Assembly: GCF_011759605.1 (NCBI RefSeq)
Contig: NZ_JAAOYX010000002.1
Coordinates: forward strand, 806,001 to 870,000
Length of the DNA stretch: 64,000 nt
Direction: 5' to 3'
From: Luteibacter sp. SG786
GTDB lineage: Bacteria; Pseudomonadota; Gammaproteobacteria; Xanthomonadales; Rhodanobacteraceae
Shown: positions 27,926 through 34,532 of the stretch, in pieces
Position numbering within the stretch: position 1 is the stretch's first letter
How the letters are laid out: each line of letters starts with the position of its first letter
Notes under the pieces: model-generated
Database searches by the model: none
Told to the model about the DNA's origin: nothing
What the model saw: the letters and a program-made list of their open reading frames with translations, nothing else
Translations under genes and position numbers: made by a program

Positions 27926-28717
27926 ATGCGTCGGACTCTGCTCGCCCTCGCCGCTTGTGCCGCCCTGCCCGCCGCCGCTGTCGATAAGGCAACTTGGACG
28001 CAGCCCACCGAACCGCACGTCATCTATGGCAACACGTATTACGTGGGCACAAAGGGCGTTTCGTCGATTCTCGTGACCTCTCCGCAAGGTCACGTGCTGA
28101 TCGATGTGCCGCTCGAAGAGAACGTGCCCCAGATCGAAGCCAACATCCGGAAGCTCGGCTTCCGTGTCGAAGACATTAAGGTCATTTTCAATTCGCATGC
28201 CCATTCCGATCATGCCGGCGGCATCGCCGGCCTCGCGAAAGACAGCGGAGCAACGGTGCGTGCCACCGTCGCAGGTGCGAAGGAGCTTCGCCTGGGCGGC
28301 GACGATCCGAGCGACCCGCAGCATGGCGATGTGCCCCTGTATCCCAAGGTGAATGCCATTGGCGACATTGCCGATGGCACCGTCGTGAAGGTCGGGCCGC
28401 TTCGGCTGACGGCACACATCACGCCCGGGCACACCGCAGGTGGCACCGCGTGGACGTGGGAGTCGTGCGAAGGCCCGCGCTGCAAGTCGATCGCTTACGT
28501 GGATAGCCTCTCCGCGATCGCGGCCGGCACTTACCGCTACAGTGACCACCCGGACTTCGTGGCTGCCTTCCGCAAGACCTTCGACCGTGTGGCGGCGCTG
28601 CCCTGCGATGTTCTCATCACGCCCCATCCCGAGCAGGCCGAAGGCAAGACCTGCAAGACGTATGCGGAAGCGGGCCGGGAAGGCCTCGCCGAGGAACTGG
28701 CGGAAGAAAAGCGGTAG
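27926..28717 (+). CDS. bla: Subclass B3 metallo-beta-lactamase (L1-like)
   Basis: 263 residues with a signal peptide cleaved near residue 18. Zinc ligands of subclass B3 are intact: NSHAHSDHAGG gives His91, His93, Asp95 and His96; TPGHTAGGTAWTW gives His169; ITPHPEQ gives His234. GGDDPSDPQ, SIAYVDSLSA and the last LPCDVLITPHP segment are very close to L1 of Stenotrophomonas. It should hydrolyse penicillins, cephalosporins and carbapenems in the periplasm, although spectrum cannot be read from sequence. ATG 27926 has AAGGAGA upstream. A weak promoter (TTGACG at 27872-27877, TACCCT at 27894-27899) is visible. No AmpR-type regulator is adjacent. Confidence 0.93.
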   Translation: MRRTLLALAACAALPAAAVDKATWTQPTEPHVIYGNTYYVGTKGVSSILVTSPQGHVLIDVPLEENVPQIEANIRKLGFRVEDIKVIFNSHAHSDHAGGIAGLAKDSGATVRATVAGAKELRLGGDDPSDPQHGDVPLYPKVNAIGDIADGTVVKVGPLRLTAHITPGHTAGGTAWTWESCEGPRCKSIAYVDSLSAIAAGTYRYSDHPDFVAAFRKTFDRVAALPCDVLITPHPEQAEGKTCKTYAEAGREGLAEELAEEKR

Positions 28718-28741
28718 GAGCGCGCCCTGCGCGCTCCTACC
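28713..28741. terminator. Bidirectional hairpin between bla and the OmpA-like gene
   Basis: Perfect 13-base arms, 28713-28725 and 28729-28741, with a CCT loop, overlap the bla stop codon. The convergent lipoprotein gene ends at 28752. There is no T tract, so termination efficiency is uncertain. The arm sequence GGTAGGAGCGCGC is related to the ends of the TGTAGGAGC repeat family. Confidence 0.6.
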
Positions 28742-28751
28742 GGTCGCGACG

Positions 28752-29564
28752 TCAGTCGACGCGAACTTCAACTCGGCGGTTGGGCGCCAGGCAGGCTACC
28801 ACCGCCTTGCGTGGGCCGTCGGGGCAGTCTTTTACCGGGTCCTTCTTGCCGAGGCCTTCCGCGAGGATCTTCGTGCGGGGGACGCCATCGCTTACCAGTG
28901 CTTCCATGACCGCTCGGGCGCGGCGTTCGGAGAGCTGCTGGTTGTACGCGTCGCTACCGAGGCGGTCGGTGTAGCCGGTGACACGGATGCTTTGGGTCTG
29001 GGCGATATGCTCACGCAACTTCGCGCCCAGGTTCGTCACCGCTTCCTTGCCACCGTCGGTCAGATCGGCCCTGTCGAAGGCGAACAGGGCATCCGCCGAT
29101 AGGGTGATGCGTTGCGGCGACGGGGCAGGTGCAGCCGCGACGGGTGCCGGCGTCGGCGCTTCCATGAAGGCCGAGCACGCTTCCGGCGTCCAGTAGAAGC
29201 TGCGCGCCAACTTGTCCTCGTCGAAGAGGATCTTGTACTGGCACACCGTGACCTCGTCGCTGCCGGGTTTGCGGAAGTTGAGCACGTAGTTCCATTCGCG
29301 CACGCCCCACACGCCTTCCTCGAAGTGCGGGTAACCGATCAGTTCGGCGATCTGGTGCTTGTCGAGGCCGGAGCGCACCTGGCGCAGATTGTCCAGGTTC
29401 GGAAAGGTGCCGCCCTTGTGCATCGAGGGCATGTTCGTCGGCGAAGGCCATGCCAGCTGCCCTGCGGAGCGGCCGTCCTTCGCCACCTCGTGGCTGTAGT
29501 TGCCGCAGCCCGCCAAAGCCAGCGCGAGAGACAGCGCGGCGATTCCCTTGAATGATGCACGCAT
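28752..29564 (-). CDS. TpgA-like OmpA/BamE-domain lipoprotein (adhesin partner)
   Basis: 270 residues. Lipoprotein signal MRASFKGIAALSLALALAGC with lipobox LAGC (Cys20). An SmpA/OmlA (BamE)-like domain follows, with RSGLDKHQIAELIGYPHF and VREWNYVLNFRK. After a Pro/Ala linker comes an OmpA-type peptidoglycan-binding domain: LFAFDRADLTDGG, IRVTGYTDRLGSDAYNQQLS, RRARAVMEAL, and a C-terminal PNRRVEV. The same two-domain layout is seen in TpgA, which Acinetobacter needs to display the trimeric autotransporter Ata. Here it lies 38 bases downstream of a trimeric autotransporter gene. ATG 29564 has GAGGAG upstream; an ATG at 29591 would disturb the signal peptide. Confidence 0.88.
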   Translation of the reverse strand: MRASFKGIAALSLALALAGCGNYSHEVAKDGRSAGQLAWPSPTNMPSMHKGGTFPNLDNLRQVRSGLDKHQIAELIGYPHFEEGVWGVREWNYVLNFRKPGSDEVTVCQYKILFDEDKLARSFYWTPEACSAFMEAPTPAPVAAAPAPSPQRITLSADALFAFDRADLTDGGKEAVTNLGAKLREHIAQTQSIRVTGYTDRLGSDAYNQQLSERRARAVMEALVSDGVPRTKILAEGLGKKDPVKDCPDGPRKAVVACLAPNRRVEVRVD

Positions 29565-29602
29565 GTTCTTGACTCCTCGGATGTTGTTCATCGTCACGCC
29601 CC

Positions 29603-32600
29603 TCACCACACCACCGCCGCGCCCACGCCCGCGCCGGCATCGCCGCGCGAGTTCGTGGTGGCGTTGAGCTTGAACACGTAGTGCCCGCTCTCGGTGATGG
29701 TGGACATGCCCACCGCGACGCCGGTTTCCCCGTGGAAGCTGCCGACCGCCACGGCCGCCGAGTTCTGGTTCGGCTGGTAGGCCTGCGGCAGACTGGCCAT
29801 CGCCATGGCCGAAGCCACGCCCGCATTGGCACGGTTGCCGATGCGGTTGAGATCGTGGTCCACCGACTGGAAGCGCTGGTCCACGTAGCTCTTCGACCAG
29901 TTCTTCGCGCTCTCGATGGCCTGGTCGAGCTGGCTCACGTTCACCGCGTCGGTGCCGTTCACGCCGGCGGCCACGTTGGTGACCGTACGCTCATGGCCGG
30001 ACGAACCCACGGACACCGTGTTGTTTCCCGCCGCGACCGACCCCGCGCCGATCGCCACGCTGTTGTCGCCGCTGGCGCTGGATCCCGCGCCGATGGCCGT
30101 GCTGTTGTTGCCGCCGGCGGAAGCGGAGGACGTGTTGTCCACGCTGCTCTGGTAGGTATTGTTGACGGTGGTGCCGCCATTTCCCGGCGGTGGCAGGTTG
30201 TTCACCGTGTTGCTGAGGTTAGTGAACGCGGTATACAGCGCGTCTACCGCGGTGTTCGTGGCATACAGCTGCGACCCGTTGATGGCATCGGTGCTGGTCT
30301 GGCTGATGCGTCCCGCCGCCACGTTGGTGATGGTGCGTTCCGCGCCCAGGGCGCCCACGCTCACGGTGGAACCCGGCGCTGCGCCAGCGAAGGTGTAGGT
30401 CACACCGGCCAGCATGGCGCTGGCGGTACCGATGGCCGCATCCGTGCTCGAACCCGAACCCAGCGCCACGCTGCCCGCGAAGGCCGCCTCCGCGCCGGTG
30501 CCCAACGCGATCGCCTGGATGCCGTTGGAGGTGGCGTTGGTGCCCAGAGCGATGCCGTCGGCGAGGTTTACTGTCGCGTTCTGACCGATGGCCGTGCCGC
30601 CCGGCGCAGTCTGTTGCACGATGGCGCCGTTACCCATGCCGATACCGTTGTCGCCGTTCACGGTGGTCTGCGGACCGATCGCCACCGATTCCGCACCGAT
30701 GGCCGCCGAGTCGGTGGCGGTGGAATTGGCATGGAAGTACTGGATCGGCGTGACCGAGAACGAGCTCATCGCACCCTTCAACTGACGCAGCGTCACCGCG
30801 TCCTGGTCTTCCGTGCCATCCGCCACGTTGGTGATCTGGCGGAAGTCCGTGGCGTTACCCAAGGAGACGGAACCGAGCAGGTTGCGATCGGTGGTGTTGA
30901 ACGGAATGACGTTGGTGCCTACCAGGATCGAGCCGGATGATGGTGCGATCGCGCGATCCGACACCGCGCCGGAACCCAGCGCCACGCCGCCCTGCACGGA
31001 CACCCCGGTACCCTGGCCCAACGCTGTGCCATTGTCGGCGGCGGCAGTGGCGCCTATGCCCGCTGCCATGGCGTTGAGGCCGGTCGCGCCATCGTTGGCG
31101 TAGTTGCCACCCTGCACGCCGTTGTCGTTGACGCTGTAGTAATGCACGGCGCTCGCGGCCAGGTCGCCGCCGATCTGGTTGAAGATCTGCTGCAGCGAAC
31201 TGTAGGTGTTACCGCCGTAGGTGACGCTGGTGCTGATGTTGCCGGTGCCCGGATCGTAGGTCGTGCCGCCACCGATTGTCGTGGCGATGGTGTTTCCGAG
31301 GTTCGTCACCGTATCGCCCAGGTTGGTCACACCTGTGCTCAACGTCCCCAGCGCCTGGTTGGTCGCGAACAGCTGAGATCCATTGATGGCATCGGTGCTG
31401 CCGCCATCGATGCGGCCTGCGGCCAGGTGGGTGAGGGTGCGCTCCGCACCGCCGGTACCGACGCTTACCGTGCTTCCCGGTGCCGTTCCCGCGAAGGTGT
31501 AGGCGGTGCCGTTGATGGTGACGCCCGTGGTACCTACCGCCGCTTCGGTGGTCGAGCCGGAGCCCAGTGCCACGTCGCTTGCATTGTTTGCCGTGGCGCC
31601 ATCGCCGAAGGCCAGCGAGCCCGCAGCCAGCGCCCTGCTGGCATTGCCCAGTGCCACCGAACCCTGGCCGATCGCCTGATTGGTGTTGCCGATGGCGACC
31701 GCACCGTTGGCCGCCGTCGTTCCCGCGGCATCGCCCGCCGCGACGTTGTTGGAACCCATCGCCACGGCGCCGTCGCCGATGGCGGTATTCGGATCGCCGA
31801 TCGCCACCGCGCCGTTGCCGCTGGCCGTTTGCTGCTCGCCCAGGGCGATCGCGCCGAGGCCGCCGAGTACCTGCGAGTTGTGACCCCCGGCCATCGAGCC
31901 GGCACCTGCCGCGGCTGCGACGGTATTGGTGTCGCCGATCGCTACTGTCGAGGCCGCCAGTGCCTGCGAGGCGGAACCGAGCGCCGTGCCGTTGGTGGAA
32001 GTCGCTTGCGCGCTCATGCCGAGTGCGGTCGCGCCGCTGGCACCGCTGGCTGTGGCGCCGTAGCCCACGGCCGTGTTGCGGCCGCCTGTCGAGCTGGCGC
32101 TCATGCCGATGGCGATGCCGTTACCGGCCGTCGACGTGGCGGTATTACCGATGGCGATGTCGTTGTTGATCGTGCCGTCGGTGCTGGAACCGGCGACAGC
32201 CTGTGTACCCTGCGCCAGGGAATTGTTTCCGTAGGCAGCCGAGTCGCGGCCGATCGACACCGTGTTGGGACCGCTCGCGTGCGCTCGCAATCCCATGCCA
32301 ATCGAGTAGAGGCCCGATGCGGTCACATCCGTGCCGACAGCGACAGCCGATTCCGACGTGGCGCCGCCCGTTGTGCGTGCGCCCAGGTAAAGCGCGTTGA
32401 GGCCGGTCGCGTAGGCTTGCCAGCCCACGGCAGTGGCGTGCGTGCCGATGCTTTGGGTGCCGAGGCCGATGCCGGTCGCACCCTGGCCGGACCCGATAGC
32501 GCTAGCGCCGATGGCGATCGCGGTACCCGTGTCGGCTCGCGATTGGACGCCCATGGCTATCGAGCCTTGGGTGTTCGCCGTCACGTCCGTTCCAATGGCG

Positions 32601-33064
32601 ATGGCGCTGTCGGCCAGCGCGCCGGTGGTGCTGCCGGTGGTCGCACCGATGTTGATGGCATTGACCCCGGTAGCGCGGGAGTTGAAACCGGTGGCAATGG
32701 CATTGACGTTGCTGGCATTCGCGAAGTAGCCGACGGCGACGGTTCCGCCGGCGCTGGCGGTCGACGACGCGCCGAGCGCCATGGCGCCGTTGCCGCCGGA
32801 AGCTTGCGCGTTGTAGCCCACGCACGACACCGTGCCGCTATAAGCGTTGTAAGGAGCCGGAAGGCAATTGGCCGTCTGCGCGTGCGCTGCGATCGTCCAC
32901 GAAAATCCGCCCATGGCAGCCAGCACTCCTAGCACGAACGTGCGCTGGCGACGACGGCGTCCCGTCTGTCCGGTGGCGCCACCGCGTGGGCGGCCGGCGA
33001 ATTCCGAGGCCACGACCAGCTGGTTCAGTGCGCGGCTCCAGATCTTGCTGTAGATCTTGTTCAT
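29603..33064 (-). CDS. Trimeric autotransporter adhesin (YadA-like)
   Basis: 1153 residues. The N-terminus MNKIYSKIWSRALNQLVVAS is an extended signal peptide region (ESPR), followed by a second basic stretch and a hydrophobic core with cleavage near AHAQ. The passenger consists of many degenerate 14-residue YadA head repeats (GNGAMALGAS, GSIAMGVQS types), interrupted by neck motifs such as VGTGGAERTLTHLAAGRI and INGSQLFATNQA. A short stalk leads to the C-terminal anchor (about residues 1080-1153, from KSYVDQRFQSVDHDLNRIGN to GAGVGAAVVW). Three chains form one outer-membrane pore and a surface fibre binding host or matrix targets; the ligand is unknown. AGGAAGAAGG precedes ATG 33064. It is co-transcribed with the TpgA-like lipoprotein. 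Confidence 0.93.
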   Translation of the reverse strand: MNKIYSKIWSRALNQLVVASEFAGRPRGGATGQTGRRRRQRTFVLGVLAAMGGFSWTIAAHAQTANCLPAPYNAYSGTVSCVGYNAQASGGNGAMALGASSTASAGGTVAVGYFANASNVNAIATGFNSRATGVNAINIGATTGSTTGALADSAIAIGTDVTANTQGSIAMGVQSRADTGTAIAIGASAIGSGQGATGIGLGTQSIGTHATAVGWQAYATGLNALYLGARTTGGATSESAVAVGTDVTASGLYSIGMGLRAHASGPNTVSIGRDSAAYGNNSLAQGTQAVAGSSTDGTINNDIAIGNTATSTAGNGIAIGMSASSTGGRNTAVGYGATASGASGATALGMSAQATSTNGTALGSASQALAASTVAIGDTNTVAAAAGAGSMAGGHNSQVLGGLGAIALGEQQTASGNGAVAIGDPNTAIGDGAVAMGSNNVAAGDAAGTTAANGAVAIGNTNQAIGQGSVALGNASRALAAGSLAFGDGATANNASDVALGSGSTTEAAVGTTGVTINGTAYTFAGTAPGSTVSVGTGGAERTLTHLAAGRIDGGSTDAINGSQLFATNQALGTLSTGVTNLGDTVTNLGNTIATTIGGGTTYDPGTGNISTSVTYGGNTYSSLQQIFNQIGGDLAASAVHYYSVNDNGVQGGNYANDGATGLNAMAAGIGATAAADNGTALGQGTGVSVQGGVALGSGAVSDRAIAPSSGSILVGTNVIPFNTTDRNLLGSVSLGNATDFRQITNVADGTEDQDAVTLRQLKGAMSSFSVTPIQYFHANSTATDSAAIGAESVAIGPQTTVNGDNGIGMGNGAIVQQTAPGGTAIGQNATVNLADGIALGTNATSNGIQAIALGTGAEAAFAGSVALGSGSSTDAAIGTASAMLAGVTYTFAGAAPGSTVSVGALGAERTITNVAAGRISQTSTDAINGSQLYATNTAVDALYTAFTNLSNTVNNLPPPGNGGTTVNNTYQSSVDNTSSASAGGNNSTAIGAGSSASGDNSVAIGAGSVAAGNNTVSVGSSGHERTVTNVAAGVNGTDAVNVSQLDQAIESAKNWSKSYVDQRFQSVDHDLNRIGNRANAGVASAMAMASLPQAYQPNQNSAAVAVGSFHGETGVAVGMSTITESGHYVFKLNATTNSRGDAGAGVGAAVVW

Positions 33065-33465
33065 ACCTTCTTCCTGTTGCTGAGGGGGAGATGCACGGGA
33101 TGGTTCAACCGAAGCGGCAGACGGGCGCAGCACCGCACGCGCGCAGCGAAGCCACGCGGCGGATGAAAGCCGTGGAATGTCGTTCCGGGGTGGCGCTTAC
33201 GCGATCGTCAGGCGCAGCGAGGCATCAGCCGCGTGAGCTGGATGAGGCGTGGGAGGTTGCGATCAGGGGCTGGAGCCGACGCAGGGCGGGGGATCGAGGA
33301 ACGATATGCGTCGCCTCGACCGAGCGCATGGTGTTGTCACCGCGAATGTGCCCGATCGTCCGGGCGGGTCCGATGGATACGTGTCCATGCGTACTGCTTC
33401 CCCTGGTCAAAGCATGCCGGTGAGTGCGTTCGTTGACGTGCCTGCGCGCGCGAAGGCGCTCATGG
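33065..33465 (-). other. Long non-coding leader upstream of the trimeric adhesin
   Basis: About 395 bases between the predicted transcription start (near 33459) and the adhesin ATG hold no convincing gene. Frames crossing it have atypical composition and no ribosome-binding sites. If the promoter is right, the adhesin mRNA has an unusually long 5' untranslated leader, where RNA-level control could act. Confidence 0.4.
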
Positions 33466-33527
33466 GTTATAGCAAGGGAAGAATGACAACGATAATGTGT
33501 GTTTGAACAAGTGTGACTGACTTCACG
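33466..33527 (-). promoter_or_regulatory. Extended -10 promoter with Crp/Clp-like site for the adhesin
   Basis: On the minus strand an extended -10 TGCTATAAC lies at 33474-33466. At 33512-33527 stands TGTGA, six bases, then TCACG: nine of ten matches to the Crp/Clp consensus TGTGA-N6-TCACA. Its centre is about 60 bases upstream of the expected start, the class I activator position. Clp is the xanthomonad Crp homologue that controls adhesion in response to c-di-GMP. Confidence 0.5.
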
Positions 33528-33531
33528 AATG

Positions 33532-34461
33532 TCACGGCAATGTGACGGCGCCACGGGCCTGGGTTCGCGTTTCCGACGCCAGCATGGTCGCGATGCGCGC
33601 ATCCTTCTCGGCCCAGAGTTCGTTCACCCAGGCCTGGAACCGCTCGCGGAACTGGGGGTCGTTGTCATAGTCGCCGCGCAACGATGACGTGATGGGAAGT
33701 CGGCGCGCATGGATGCGCACCTCGCGGATCCGCCCGGCCAGCATGTCCATCGCGGTGCCCGGGCCGTCCGGGTACACGATGGTCACGTCGAGGACGTCCC
33801 GGATCGCGTCGCCCATGGCATCGATCACGAACGCCACGCCGCCGGCCTTCGGTCGCAGCAGGTGCGTGTAAGGCGACTTCTGCGCGTCGTGCTTCGCCTG
33901 GGTGAAGCGCGTGCCCTCGGTGAAGTTCATGATCGATACCGGGAGATGCCGGAACTTTTCGCAGGCCCGGCGCGTCGCCTCGCGGTCCTTGCCGCGCAAT
34001 TCCGGCCGCGCTTCCAGTTCCTGGCGCGAGTGCCGTTTCATGAAGGGGAAGTCCAGCGCCCACCAGGCCGGCCCCAGCAAGGGCACCCAGATCAGCTCGC
34101 TCTTCAGGAAGAAGCGCATGAATGGAATGCGCCGATTGAACACCTTCTGCAGGGCGGGGATGTCGACCCAACTCTGGTGGTTGCAGACGACGAGAAAGTT
34201 TTCGTGCAGATCCAGACCTTCGACGCCCTCGACGACCCAGCGCGTGCGGGTGAAGAGGTCGAACATCCTGCCGTTGATGCCGAGCCAGCTTTCCGCGATC
34301 CGCACCAGCAGCGCACCGATCGCCCGCTGCACCGGGGCGATCGGGAGGATCAGCCGCAGCAGGGCCAGCGCGAACAACGGCAGCACGTGCAGCAAGGTGC
34401 TGACCAGGAGCAGGACGCAGACGAGGGGGACGCGCAGGAAGGTGGGCAGGGAAGCGAGCAT
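33532..34461 (-). CDS. PlsC-like acyltransferase (YihG family)
   Basis: 309 residues. One N-terminal hydrophobic segment (about 8-37) is followed by the acyltransferase domain with VVCNHQSWVDIPALQ (the catalytic block I His-X4-Asp as HQSWVD), the block III motif NFTEGTRFT, and RPKAGGVAFVID. This pattern matches E. coli YihG, a 1-acyl-glycerol-3-phosphate acyltransferase homologue that adds the second acyl chain to phosphatidic acid. The start MLASLPTFLRVPL at 34461 precedes the membrane segment; the longer frame upstream overlaps ligD and is rejected. Confidence 0.88.
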   Translation of the reverse strand: MLASLPTFLRVPLVCVLLLVSTLLHVLPLFALALLRLILPIAPVQRAIGALLVRIAESWLGINGRMFDLFTRTRWVVEGVEGLDLHENFLVVCNHQSWVDIPALQKVFNRRIPFMRFFLKSELIWVPLLGPAWWALDFPFMKRHSRQELEARPELRGKDREATRRACEKFRHLPVSIMNFTEGTRFTQAKHDAQKSPYTHLLRPKAGGVAFVIDAMGDAIRDVLDVTIVYPDGPGTAMDMLAGRIREVRIHARRLPITSSLRGDYDNDPQFRERFQAWVNELWAEKDARIATMLASETRTQARGAVTLP

Positions 34462-34493
34462 GGTTTCAGGCCGGTCGGCGAAGCGCCCAGTGT

Positions 34494-34508
34494 ACAGGCG
34501 AAGCCTGT
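34494..34508 (-). terminator. Short hairpin between ligD and the acyltransferase gene
   Basis: ACAGGC and GCCTGT around a GAA loop, located 25 bases after the ligD stop on the minus strand. It has no T tract, so it may only weaken read-through into the acyltransferase gene. Confidence 0.3.
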
Positions 34509-34532
34509 GTATCTTCGCCAGGTGGTCGCGTT

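Noticed and set aside
31534-32825. Repeated short units suggesting a CRISPR or tandem repeat array
   Set aside because: The periodicity of about 42 bases is the degenerate 14-residue YadA head repeat; units differ and are in frame, with no spacer-repeat pattern.
31142-32932. 596-codon plus-strand frame opposite the trimeric adhesin
   Set aside because: It arises from the repetitive head codons of the adhesin and has no independent signals.
33225-33602. 125-codon minus-strand frame between the acyltransferase and the adhesin
   Set aside because: His/Arg-rich composition, no ribosome-binding site, overlaps the promoter region and the acyltransferase end.
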